DNA of 64,000 nt from Holothuria scabra (taxonomy: Eukaryota; Echinodermata; Holothuroidea; Aspidochirotida; Holothuriidae). The notes beneath the pieces are model-generated. The model worked only from the letters and a program-made list of their open reading frames with translations. It had not been told where the DNA came from and made no database searches. The DNA is taken from positions 12,346,866-12,410,865 of the forward strand of contig CM074185.1 of assembly GCA_037179385.1 (NCBI GenBank). Reading direction: 5' to 3'. This document shows positions 12,201-21,735 of the stretch, one piece after another (position 1 is the stretch's first letter; each line of letters starts with the position of its first letter). A program made the translations under genes and the position numbers.

Positions 12201-15200
12201 ATTTTCATGTGACCAGTGCAACAGGAACATCAATGTAAAGATATACTAACCAATTTTGTTTCTTTGTAGTGTTGAGTATCCAGCATGTCCCAAGCTCCAA
12301 GACCCAGTACAAGCATTCTTAATAACAGCAGAAGCTCTGAACTTTGCTGAAATAACAAAATATACACATCATCACTGTCAAAAATGCCAACATATACATC
12401 ACAAAGTCAGTGAGGTTTCACAAAGGAATCGGGGAGGTGTTTAGCATTACATGCACTTAATGGGTTAAAAACATCTTGAATCAGGAGGGTTGTCACATTT
12501 GTTTGAATGGACTCAAAACCTTGAATCTTCAGGGAGTTTCCCTGAGAATCAGCAAGGGTTGGCATTTCTGCACTGTCATCATCATGTTGTTGGCTATTGA
12601 CCCTTTGCTAAACTGTTGGATACTGTAGGTTTTGAGTATGGGGCAGTTTTTGCAAAATATTTCACTAAGGGAAATGATAAACACCAAATGTCTATCTCCA
12701 ATATCCTTTTTTAATTGCTTTTTGGGAAAAAAGTCTAATATTGACCGTTCCATGGTGTATAATTACAGTTACAATTCAAGTCAGAATCATGTCATTAAAA
12801 GTTGTGTTTAGAAAACATTGGGAAGTCTACTTAATTTTTGTGCATCTTTGCACATCTCCAGAGATGCCAACATTTACATCCAGAAATCAGGGAGGTTTCA
12901 CAAAGGAATCAGGGAGATTTTTTAAAATTACATGCAACTTAATGGGGGAAAAACTTGCTTGAATCAGGGAGATTGCCATATTTGCTAGTGGAAATGGACA
13001 AAAATCCTTGAATTTTCAGGGAGCCTCCCTAAGAATCAGGGAGAGTTGGCACCTCTGTATCTCCCATGCTTATAACTACAAAAACTGCAGAAAAAAATTG
13101 TAAAATTGTTAACTTTGTGCTCAATGGGAATTACAGTACTAGTGTTTATAGTTCAGCATCTTATGCTTCAAAGACACAGTGGCAAACAGTGCTGCTGATT
13201 CCTGGTTTAGCAGGTTTACTGCCACTATCAATATGCACAGGGGTCCAGGGCAAATTTTGAAGTGGGGAGGCTAATCACCGAAGCAGCCTGATAAGCTCGA
13301 CAATATAGACGTGACGTAAGCCAGAGCAAAATGCCTAAAGAGCAAAAAGTGGGGGCTAAAGCCCCCATCCCACTGTCTAAATGGTCCCTGATACAAATGA
13401 CAACAGATATTAAAAGACCTCACATGTCAAGAGAAAACTGTTAGACCCACATTCTGTGAAAGCATTGTTAGGGTCATTTCAATATTATCTTCATAGTTAT
13501 TTAATTAGCTCGACTATAGACAAATCCGGACAGCAAGTAAAGGTCTGATTTAAGTCGGTCGTAACTGGGGTCTTTCAATCTTACAATTTCCTTGCTTACC
13601 TGTATCATGGATGGATGTACACTAAATTGTATATTGATTCCTTCAATTTCACTGAAAATTAGGGTTGGAAACTGAGGTAGACAGTGAATGAAGACGATTT
13701 AAGGCTGATGGACCCCACAAGTGGCTGAATTACAATCACTAAACACAAGCCCTAATTGGATTTGTCTATAAATTGTACAAGATCTAGATCATCTTGCACA
13801 TCTGATTGAAAAAAGACATAAAACAATTCTTGGGCCAGCCAATATTCTTCCAATTATGTAAAACCACTCAAGAAACCTTTCTTTGAGTAACTTCATCAGA
13901 CACTTTTGCACCCAGGGTACAAAACCTGTATGATGCGGGTGCAGAATAATTTTGATGTCCAATATGGCTCTTTCTAGATACAAGCAACAAGATCTTTATA
14001 ATACAAACAGATCTTACCCGTGGCAATTTTTCTGATGAAACTTGGTGAGACATGAGTTTTATGATACTTGTAGCAAGTGTGTGAATGGCAAATGGATCAA
14101 ACAAGATCATAGAAAAATCCCTGTGAAGACAAAAATAAAAACAACCAAAGAGCTGTTTCAATTGAGCCTTTTTGTAGACTACTGGTTAAATTATAGTTTG
14201 GGATGATGAATGTGTATTTACGTAAGCAACACTCAGGCAATACTCCAGTAGCTATCAACCAAAACATTTGACAAACATCAAAAGACACCTTTAAAAATAT
14301 ATGCTGTGCAAAGATAAGTTACTTCACAGTACTTAAAACACTGCTTATTCAAAATGATGACTTCCATACCCTAGGACTCCTTCTCTTCCACGCTTCACAC
14401 TGTCTAGAAATCCTTGCAACTCTCTGGCCTTTTTGTCTTCCACGAGTTTGTCACGAATGCAAGCATCGAGGCACCAAGTAAATTTGTGACAAGGATCCTG
14501 GCTGCAAATTTCTGAGACCTCTGAATCGTGTAATGACATCAGGATTTCTGCTCGCAAAGTACAATAATGTGCATTTCTGCTTCGAACAAACAATGTTTTC
14601 AGAAATCTTATCACCATGTCGTACAGCTTCAGACTCGTTCCAACCATGTGACTCAAATCTCTGACATGTTTACTTTGCCTCCTCATCTTTGGCGGTATCG
14701 AGAAAAACATGTGCGAGTTTATGGAATCCCGACCAAACAGAATCGCCTCTTTTTCTTTAACGTAATTGTTTAGTAAAGGAGAAACTTCATCCCCAAATAA
14801 GGTAGGATTCCTCTCCCAGATCTGTCTTTTGACCTCGATTGGAGTTGCATTATACAGTTCCCTGTCTTCCAAAATTGTATTCAAATATTTCTCAGGAATT
14901 TTGGGAAGCCGCTTCATTATAGCCATCACTGTTGGCTGGATAGTCTTAACTCTAACTAAGGGGAAACACTTTGTAAGTAAGTCTTCTATCTTTTTAAACC
15001 TGTCTTTCTCACTACTAGAGGCTATTTCATTGGTCCTTTCAATAAGTTTTTTCTCCAATTCTTCCATGATGGTTTGATGGAACTCAAGGCGTCGGATATC
15101 ATGAAGGTCAAGTAAGGGCAACGCAGGCTGCAGTGTCGGAAGTAAGATTCCATTATCATTTTGAAAGTCTTGTATAGCTTGCAGAGGATCTGTGCAATTT

Positions 15201-15259
15201 GTCAAGGCCTCCCTTAGGTGATCTGGACCTGCAATGCCAATTTCTTCAAACCCCGACAT
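9077..15259 (-). CDS. NELFB: Negative elongation factor B (NELF-B / COBRA1), complete, 5 coding exons
   Basis: NELF-B is a helical-repeat scaffold subunit of the nuclear NELF complex, which with DSIF holds RNA polymerase II at promoter-proximal pause sites. Five minus-strand exons join in the order 15,259-14,370, 14,120-14,018, 12,346-12,251, 10,524-10,033 and 9,208-9,077. All junctions are GT/AG and phases match, giving 570 codons plus a TGA, close to the roughly 580 of vertebrate NELF-B. Conserved stretches recognised from the family include RLEFHQ (exon 1), VEVKRQIWERN, LFGDEVSPLL, HYCTLRAEILMSLHD, DPCHKFTWCLDACIR, ARELQGFLD, DPFAIHTLA, LLLLLRML with GAWDM, YYVLHVTRQRNKDAL, MADEF, and the terminal VPTPAPL. 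The ATG at 15,259 was chosen because the family begins a few residues before this homology, and an acceptor just upstream at 15,292-15,293 implies a 5' non-coding exon. A plausible donor for that exon is the GGTGAGTC at about 16,510 (minus strand). No frameshift or stop interrupts the coding sequence. Its introns are filled with SINEs and MITEs. Confidence 0.95.
10033..10524 (-). CDS. NELFB: NELFB coding exon 4 (residues 364-527)
   Basis: This exon has 492 bases in phase 0 at both ends. The acceptor is TTCTTCTTTCAG|GACAATG and the donor is GACGAG|GTGTGT. It encodes the C-terminal helical region with LPCLMSLLVDD, YYVLHVTRQRNKDALSRVLP, ADEFSSEDFCSLVFD and ENVARHTLRL, all recognisable in family members. 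Confidence 0.94.
11375..11590 (-). mobile_element. tRNA-derived SINE, copy 1
   Basis: On the minus strand a tRNA-like head carries an A box TGGTTAAGGC (11,567-11,576) and a B box GGAATTCGAATCC (11,530-11,542). A body follows that is shared with the copy at about 11,915-12,102: an AAAAATGGAACC-like block, GCCATTGTG / GCCATTTTGTG, GCAATGGA and a GTG(G/A)G(C/A)CAC block. The head-plus-shared-body structure is what defines a tRNA-derived SINE. Exact ends are uncertain. Confidence 0.7.
11915..12102 (-). mobile_element. tRNA-derived SINE, copy 2
   Basis: This is the same family as the copy at 11,375-11,590, in the same orientation about 500 bp away. Its B box GGTTCAATTCC (12,038-12,048, minus strand) is close to the pol III consensus. 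The body shares the TGGAACC(T)ACTGCCATT block. No target duplications were resolved. The A-box region is more diverged than in copy 1. Confidence 0.7.
12251..12346 (-). CDS. NELFB: NELFB coding exon 3 (residues 332-363)
   Basis: This 96-base exon is too short to stand out as an open frame. The acceptor TTGTTATTTCAG precedes it and the donor AAATTG|GTTAGT follows. It encodes a leucine run (ELLLLLRMLVLGLG) followed by AWDMLDTQ, which fits the family between KLPR and the exon 4 start, both in phase 0. A hAT MITE begins 34 bases upstream of its acceptor side (12,381-12,570). Confidence 0.92.
12381..12570. mobile_element. hAT-type MITE, 190 bp, perfect 8-bp target duplication
   Basis: CACTGTCA occurs immediately on both sides (12,373-12,380 and 12,571-12,578). 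The element starts AAAATGCCAAC and ends GTTGGCATTTCTG, so the ends are inverted repeats with two bases lost at the left. It is homologous along its length to 12,859-13,056. It lies in NELFB intron 3, close to exon 3. Confidence 0.8.
12859..13056. mobile_element. hAT-type MITE, second copy, 198 bp
   Basis: The left end CAGAGATGCCAAC and the right end GTTGGCACCTCTG are inverted repeats that match at 12 of 13 bases. The interior is shared with the copy at 12,381-12,570, including AGGTTTCACAAAGGAATC and repeated AATCAGGGAG motifs. A clear target duplication is not visible, so this copy may be older. Confidence 0.7.
13517..13768. mobile_element. possible TA-flanked MITE, 252 bp
   Basis: TAGACAAATCC at the left and GGATTTGTCTA at the right are perfect 11-bp inverted repeats, and each is flanked by TA. 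This is what a small Tc1/mariner-type MITE looks like. The inverted repeat is short, so chance pairing cannot be excluded. It lies in NELFB intron 3. Confidence 0.45.
14018..14120 (-). CDS. NELFB: NELFB coding exon 2 (residues 297-331)
   Basis: This exon of 103 bases is preceded by the acceptor TTGTCTTCACAG and followed by the donor CCACGG|GTAAGAT. It begins with the last base of a split glycine codon and then encodes DFSMILFDPFAIHTLA, which corresponds to the DLSMILCDPFAINTL region of the family. It ends in phase 0 after KLPR. Confidence 0.93.
14370..15259 (-). CDS. NELFB: NELFB coding exon 1 (residues 1-297)
   Basis: This exon has 890 coding bases and ends in phase 2 at CCTAGG|GTATGG. It holds the N-terminal half, including the motifs GDEVSPLL, YCTLRAEILMSLHD and CHKFTWCLDACIR. 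Upstream, the transcript continues to the acceptor TTTTTACAG|AAACTTGG, so the exon itself begins at 15,291 and carries 32 bases of 5' UTR. The reading frame is open a little further upstream, but the family supports the ATG at 15,259. Confidence 0.95.
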
Positions 15260-15533
15260 TTTCAAACAAATTGCAACCTTTTTCCAAGTTTCTGTAAAAA
15301 GAAAGATATTCAAAGATTTGTTTGTTAATAGATTTTCCAGTTTTCAAGTTGTGTAGCAGTTGTGTACTTGGGTAAATTTGGGATGAATTGATTGCCAATT
15401 CTCTGACAACCCACATGCTTCTGAAACTCAAAGCTCAAACCTCTTACCCCCAATCAGTGTTTGAAATATTGTTATGTAGTATGGTGCACCCTCCATGACC
15501 TTTAGCATAAATGCCATCTTGTTGTTTAAGAGT

Positions 15534-15970
15534 AACTCTCCTTCCCCTTTGTCCTGGATTCCCAGGTCCCTTCCTGTTTCCCGTCACGTGTTACTGGTGA
15601 ACGTGAGAGTCTACTTCATCTTAGTTCTAAGTGTACAGTATGCTGTATCCACATATTTTCAAGGGGTGGCCAATTTCACCCATTACAACCTCATCGTTGG
15701 TCATTTAGATCAGCACATTTATTAATATTTATTTAATTTGGTGTGTCACAACTTTTAACCAGTCAGGGGACTGTATGTATTCCGATCTCCCCGAGACATG
15801 AAAGCTTGACGCAACTTGCTAGCTCACACTCGTGCAGCAGACAAGGATAAACATGTAACATTAGTCATAACTGATTGAAGTAATTCTTTTTTTTTTTGCC
15901 AGTTGTTTATTGAAGTTGAACTGAATAAAATTACCAATCAAGTTGAAATAGAACTAAAATCTTTACTCTT
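15534..15970 (+). repeat. dispersed repeat, possible solo LTR, copy 1
   Basis: This stretch is homologous to 23,872-24,350 in the same orientation. Shared blocks include TTTCCCGTCACGTGTTAC, ATTTTCAAGG.GTGGCCAATTT, TCATTGGTCATTTA-like sequence, a GTGTCACAACTTTT block and a late GAATAAAAT. A length of 440-480 bp, CCAAT-like sequence and a poly(A) signal near one end fit a solo LTR, but the TG/CA ends and target duplications were not resolved. It lies upstream of NELFB exon 1. Confidence 0.55.
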
Positions 15971-16654
15971 CCTCTTATGTGTCTGTCTCATCTCTTTTCA
16001 CCATACCCTTGCAAGATCCCATACCAAGCCTTCCTATTAACGATTGGCCCTTCATCTCACAGTACAGTATCTGCCAAATTGGCACTGAAGCTGTTAGCAG
16101 GAACGATTAAGTACTGCCACACTTTTAAGTAAATGTTGTTTGGAAAGAAAAATTTCAAGATTAATGTCTAATTTATTGTTATTCGTTCATTTTTTATCAC
16201 ATATTGGTCAATAGACATCAACTCTTATACAAACAATGTTGAACATTAATGATCAATGAAGTTAAAAAATTGCACAAAAATGGAAAGGCTTTCACCAAGC
16301 AGCTTTGAGAGTAGACTCAACCTGAAGTCACGTGAAATTTAGAGCAGCGTGGCTGTTGCAGTGCTGAATCATTCCTGGCACCTGCTACCTACTTGCAATG
16401 TTGTTCGTCAACTCAAATTTATCATTTTGAAAGGATGTGAAAAAATTCAGAGAAGAGGTTGCCCCTACCTATTTCCATGGCTGCTACTGTACGTAGATGC
16501 ATGACTCACCTTTCCGTGTTATGTATAAATAGTAGGCTGTAGCAACATATTTTAAGGGACCCCTATGCTATGGGCATATACTTTCAGGTAAGCCAGCATC
16601 AAACTGAAGTGAACAGCCACTCACTAGAAGGGTTGTGTGACACTTTGAAAATAT

Positions 16655-16972
16655 TGGTACCAGTATTGTAAAATACAGAGAACTGGTATTAAGACAGTAC
16701 TGGTTCTCAACTTTCAGGTAGGGAAGTCGGGCGGCTCTAGGTGTTTGATTGGGTTAACTACTGTGCAGGAACCTCTGCTCTAAATGTTTGTGTAAATAGT
16801 TTAATCATTCACACATCCTAACAGTTATTTTTGTCAACAAATAGAGTGAGTACTGGTAATTTTTTTCAAGTACCAGTATTTTTTCAAGAACCAGTATTAG
16901 CAACACACCACATATCTTAAGCATTTTCATTACCTGTACCTCTAGTACCGATATTGACTTCAGTACTGGTAT
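16655..16972. repeat. cluster of TACCAGTA / TACTGGTA motifs
   Basis: At least eight copies of CCAGTA or TACTGG in both orientations fall in about 320 bases, ending next to GCCCACCCCTACCC. It looks like a decayed inverted-repeat element, but I could not define its ends. Confidence 0.3.
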
Positions 16973-17065
16973 ACTGCCCACCCCTACCCACTACGCTAAT
17001 CTCGTTCACATAGTGCTATTCAGTCTATTCATCTCCCTCCAGTGCTCTGTTCACCTCAGTTTGAG

Positions 17066-17756
17066 CAGGGAGGTGTTAGGAAGGAGACACAACAGTCCTA
17101 TCTGTCACACAATAGGGAATTTCAAAAAAAGTAATTCCCATTCAAGCATCAAACTTTGATTGACAGGTCTCTTTGTTCCTATTGTTGAGCCTTGTTGACC
17201 TGTCCCATGCTTAAGGGGATTTGCCTCTTTCACACGCAAGTAATCCTGAAACAATTGTCTTTGTTAAAAGATGCTTTGATCTAAGGTTTGTTACTGACAG
17301 GTTTCCAACTCTAATCAAAAGTTTTAGCTAAACAACTGTCAATGAAAGTTTAAATAATTCACTTTCTTTGTTTTGCAAAGAATTTGTTGAGTCGTCTCCT
17401 ATAAGCGTTGTTAAAGGCTAAATCATTTTACCCAGTTTTCATAACTCCTAAACACATTCGAAATGTTTATTGCCTGAAAATTCTCCAAAGAAATAAATAG
17501 AAATTACATTTGTTTCGACCAATAACGGCCAAAGTGTAAAATTTTGTACGTTTTCATGACGGCTGGCGAGGAAAAGTTAACGAGACACAACGTAAGGGCA
17601 TGCCCTCTCACAAGAATTTTGACAATTTGTTACTGATCCTAGTTGGTCTAAGTATTGAGATAAAATATTTGGGAAGAAAAGGAAGATTATTGTCCACAAC
17701 AAACATTGCACTAAAGAGTCAATATAACGTTGTGTCTCCTTCCTAACACCTCCCTG
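17066..17756. mobile_element. MITE with 28-bp perfect terminal inverted repeats, 691 bp
   Basis: The first 28 bases (17,066-17,093, beginning CAGGGAGGTGTTAGGAAG) are the exact reverse complement of the last 28 (17,729-17,756). TTTGAG lies directly left and one base to the right, an imperfect target duplication. Perfect long ends imply recent insertion. No transposase frame is present. CAGGG termini occur in hAT elements, but the superfamily is not settled. Confidence 0.8.
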
Positions 17757-17929
17757 ATTTGAGGTAGTTTTCTCCCCAATACTCTGAAAGATTGGGATTA
17801 TCTTCCTGCCACTTTGAAAGATGGTATGGATAGTCTCAAGGACCCTGTCCAGTACATAACTAATTTAATTAGAAATTAGGGCACCCCTGATGCATGCACA
17901 GTGTAGTATTGTCCTTTGGATGTGTCAAC

Positions 17930-17985
17930 ATGATCCGAAAGAAGATCGAAGAAGAAGCCCTACATGAAGTATCTTCCGTGCTGTG
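17930..17985 (+). CDS. possible first coding exon of an unrecognised plus-strand gene
   Basis: An ATG after TCAAC opens a short frame, MIRKKIEEEALHEVSSVL, that runs into a good donor TGTG|GTACGT. The residue composition is protein-like and unlike the surrounding AT-rich sequence. I found no following exon, so this may be chance. If real, it would be divergently arranged with NELFB. Confidence 0.25.
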
Positions 17986-18099
17986 GTACGTAATTTTGAT
18001 CTTGTCTCAGGTCTTGCCAGTTTGCATTTAAGAGGTTGATCCATTACTTTTTAAGGTACTAATTGTGTTTCCATACCCAGAAGTGGCATACCTATGCAT

Positions 18100-19380
18100 T
18101 GGTAGACAGATGCATTTATGTATCCCTGGCCCTTACACTAACCCTAACCCTGGATTACCGTGCCTATGTAACCCTAGGCCTAACCCTATTTACTATTGTG
18201 TACACAACCCTCACCTCATCATTACTATGCGAGTATGGGTATGTAACCGTTACCCTAAAACTGGGTACTAAGAACCACTTAGAGACTTTATTAGGAAATA
18301 AATAACTTTTTACTGATAAGGTTATTTTGAGAATGACACAACTGTTTACCATTAAAATATTTGTAATTAAATTACTTAAGCTAGGCCTATCCCTACTAGG
18401 CCTAGGCCTAACTTACTACTACTATTACTACTTGCTAACTTAAGCCTAGCCAAGGCTAATTTAGTACAGTTAGGCCTACTAAACCTTAGTGTGCACAGTT
18501 GATTCCAGTTTGTGAAAAGCGGCAAGATCTGGTTAAAGGTCCTATAATTCCTGCTAACTGACGTACAGTTAACGTTAGGCATAATGTTAGACAAGTAAGT
18601 AAGTTACTAACGTTATTTACTATTACTACAATCTTGGACAAAACTGTTGGGACACTTTGCCATAGCCTAGGCTAGGTATTTTTGAATCCCAGTTCAAAGA
18701 CTTCCATGAATCCTCCTCCCCCGGTTCCCCCTTTTCAATGTTGCGCTGAAAGAGTGACTGCATGCCGTGAATAGGCTAACTGTGGTCAAAATTGCGAAGG
18801 GGAGCGGGGTGTCCCAAGAAGTGTTGTCCAAGATTGTAGGCCTAGTTAGTGTTTTTGCCAATCAATATGTTACTGTTAGTGATAATGGGCTAATGTTATT
18901 GTAGGCAATGCAGTATTAACGTTAGGCTAGCCTAGGCTAGGTGTGTTGCTCTTATTTTGTATCGCAAAATATGGGACAATGTAGGAAGAAATTGAGGTTC
19001 AATTTTCCCAGCAATTCCCCCACAATTTAAATATAAAGTGTAACATACATGCAGATATGAAACTGTCGAGTGAGCTTAATTGTTTCAACAATTACCAACA
19101 GAATCCTGTCAGTTCTGTCAATCACGACGCCAGGCGCAATGAAGTTGTTTGAAGAGCCCTAGCCGGCCAGAGACGGGTAGAGCGAAATTGTTAATCATCA
19201 ATTCCATTAATTAAATTTTTGTTTCCTATTATAAAACATGTTTTTGCTATCTTTCAAGAATTTGAGACCATTTCTAAAAAACTAACAAATTTATAGCACT
19301 TTGACTTAAATTTATGATGCAAAAATTGTTTACTCATAATTTTATTAAATAAATAATTTCTATTCATCCAACCACAGTCA
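18100..19380. other. TAGGCCTA-rich non-coding stretch
   Basis: Repeated CTAACCCTA-like and TAGGCCTAGGCCTAAC motifs occur between about 18,130 and 18,960. The remainder to 19,380 shows nothing. The motifs are not in a regular tandem register, so this is not telomeric DNA. Confidence 0.4.
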
Positions 19381-19859
19381 TACAACATCCCTTAAAATTA
19401 GTGGAACAATAGGGTAACGAAAGCTCATTGGTGCAATTGTTGATAACAATGCCTTCACTTCTCAACAGGGTAACGGGTGATATGTACAGTGGACACATTG
19501 TCGGTTTCAGATTCCTTTTGTTTTTCTTCTGTTTGTCCTTCAAAATTGAGTACTGTTGCAATGTTGGGATATTTTTTCTTTTAGATCCAGCACAACCCCA
19601 CGGACATGACAAATATTTTTAGCAGATTGATGAATATCATAAAGCAGCTGTATTAATACAATGTCAAATTACGTGCCGCAGTGACATTACTCAAGGGCAG
19701 CGATCAGTGGAGGAAAATAATGTCCCCAATGTTTTTCGAGGGGAGATATCATATCAAATGCCCCACACCCTCCCCATTTTACCTTGTTGCCATATAACCT
19801 GTAGGTATTTCGCGATTGATGTGACATGTACAGACTTAAAGGGCCAATCCTCTCACAAA

Positions 19860-20135
19860 CTATATACACACACACACACACAAACCGGGGAAAAGAGCAA
19901 TCCCCGAAATGGTAAAATACATGATACGGAATACCAAAGAGAAAGTTGAAAAAAGTTCTGGGATGTTTTCAATTGCCAAATTAGTTGTACTGCCAGACGA
20001 GAGGTCGTTCAATTGAAGTTTCTGCTGGCTGACTAGTTTGTCGTAGATCCATCGGTGTCCGGTCAACTCGACCCCTGAGACAATTCGGCCCACTGAGACA
20101 GAAAATTTTTCACTTTCAGGATGTGAAAACTCCAT
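19860..20135 (-). CDS. possible unrecognised exon, partly repeat-derived (weak)
   Basis: An ATG with G at -3 and +4, with an in-frame stop upstream, opens a minus-strand frame beginning MEFSHPESEKFSVSVGR. A possible donor CTCTTTG|GTATTC occurs near the end of the plausible part. Against it, the DNA around 20,060-20,110 (GGCCGA.TTGTCTC.GG) resembles the block at about 20,670-20,725 in inverted orientation, which points to a repeat. The family is unknown. A CA microsatellite at about 19,866-19,882 ends the frame. Confidence 0.2.
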   Translation of the reverse strand: MEFSHPESEKFSVSVGRIVSGVELTGHRWIYDKLVSQQKLQLNDLSSGSTTNLAIENIPELFSTFSLVFRIMYFTISGIALFPGLCVCVCI

Positions 20136-20929
20136 CTCAATAGCCTATGGCGTTCGGAAGATACTAATAATCATTTTCAATATTTTCAATATGCATTTTT
20201 CTTGGGATTAAGTGCATTATGAGAAACCTGTTATGTCATCGCGGTAAATTAATTTAACTGCAAACTGAAAAGCTCCCGATCGCTTATGCCGATGGATGCT
20301 TTATTTTGACTCCTAAAAGTGTGCAAATTTAACCACATTTTTTTCTTCGAAAGGCAGCATAAGTGGCATTTGATTGCATGTAAAGAATTTTCAGTTTTAT
20401 CCTCGTGAACAACCGGTCAAAGTCGAAAAACTATAAGCGAGTTTGAGATCGAGCCTACTCATTTTATTAAGCCGCTCTAATTTTTTGCGAAAATCCTTAT
20501 CTTTTTCAAAAGAAATGAAGGTAACCAAAACCTCCCATCTGATCTGACCATAATAAGGTTTATACTAAGTAAGTTTACAAGAACAAAATGTAAGAAACTC
20601 CTCAGAATCAGACCGTTAGTTGCATGAATACTTTGCAAGTCAGTGGGGCTACCGCAATATTTCAATTGGGCCGAGATGTCTTGGGGCCGAGTTGTCTCGG
20701 TTCCCGAATTGACCCAGGGGCCGAGTTGCCCGCAAAAAATCTATCTTACCCCTAGTACAGACGAAACTCCTACAACGGTAATGAAAATCAGGTCTATATG
20801 TTGTTTTTTTCAATTACATAGGCCTAATGATACAATGTTAGTATGTCTTAGCATAAGTCTTCCCGAGAATTCACTTAATCCCATCTCGTAACGTGACTTT
20901 TTTTTTTCAAGAGGTGTTTGTTATAGAAG

Positions 20930-21420
20930 CAGTGGCGTGACTATCCTGCGGGACGCATGAACTTTTTTCGTGCAGCTCATCCCCTTTTTGACTTGTAGTT
21001 ATTTAAGGGTTCAAAGTAATTCTCGGGCTCGTGGGCATTGTAAAAAGCTGGAAAAGTCTTTTGCAAGGCTTCACATTAGGGAGCTTAGTTTCTCCCACAG
21101 AGTTGTCAATGAGTGGAATTGTCTGCCAGGTAGGGTAGTTAACTCCCCGTCAGTTCACTGCTTTAAGGTTAACATTGACAAGTTCTTCCATGCATGACTG
21201 TGGCAGAATCTGAGTGTTTGGGGCTGTTGTCTAGGTTTGGTGGTGTGACTTTTGATTAGGGCTTGGACTTCAGGGCATCTTATGGGGTCCTAGCCCTCCT
21301 TTGCCCTTCAACCTGTTATGTTATGTTGTTATGTTAAATTACATCCCATAAAAAAATCCGTAGTGCTTGCCTCCCTCCCCCCCCCCCTACCCGGTGGAAA
21401 AGTGTCTAGCTACGCCACTA
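20930..21420. mobile_element. hAT-type MITE carrying a nested LINE fragment
   Basis: The ends CAGTGGCGTGACTA and TAGCTACGCCACTA form near-perfect inverted repeats. Flanking 8-mers TATAGAAG (20,922-20,929) and AATAGAAG (21,421-21,428) match at seven of eight positions. Inside it, about 20,985-21,340 is the 3' end of a LINE, so the LINE probably landed in the MITE or was carried by it. Confidence 0.7.
20985..21340 (+). mobile_element. CR1/L2-like LINE 3' fragment (nested)
   Basis: A plus-strand frame ending at 21,195-21,197 encodes a retrotransposon ORF2 tail containing FSHRVVNEWNCLPGRVVN and FKVNIDKFF, the familiar 'RV...WN.LP..VV.A.S...FK..ld' C-terminus of CR1/L2-type reverse transcriptases. 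It ends in a short GTTAT(G) repeat, as CR1-type 3' ends do. The same 3' tail occurs inverted at 23,765-23,872. Confidence 0.75.
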
Positions 21421-21735
21421 AATAGAAGTAAAATCATTTTCAGTAGGGAGTTCGGGCAGTCATAAAGGCAATTTAATCAATTAAATATATATTGAATTTA
21501 GCCAAGAGTCGCAAGGGATTAATTACATTAGCATGTTTTCAATTCCGTTGCATAGTTTTCCCATGAAGATGTAAAGGACCATTTCATCCGGTGGTTCATT
21601 TTATCTCGTAATTTTCTGATCAAAATATAGCATCTGGTCGATCCTCCTTCTAAGTCTGAAATACGCCATCTCCGGCTGTTTGAGGGTTCCTATTTTTGTG
21701 CACCGCGTTAACCACAATTGTACGTACGTGGTGCT

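Larger units (their letters stand above)
10525..12250 (-). other. NELFB intron 4 with two SINE copies
   Basis: The intron between exons 3 and 4 is 1,726 bases long. It contains two related tRNA-derived SINEs on the same strand as the gene, listed separately, and no other gene. Confidence 0.85.

Noticed and set aside
13249..13395. Possible hAT element from CAGGGGTCCAGGG to GGTCCCTG
   Set aside because: The ends match for only five bases and the flanking 8-mers do not agree.
18100..18960. Telomere-like CCTAACCCTA motifs
   Set aside because: Only two consecutive units occur, mixed with TAGGCCTA words; there is no regular hexamer array.
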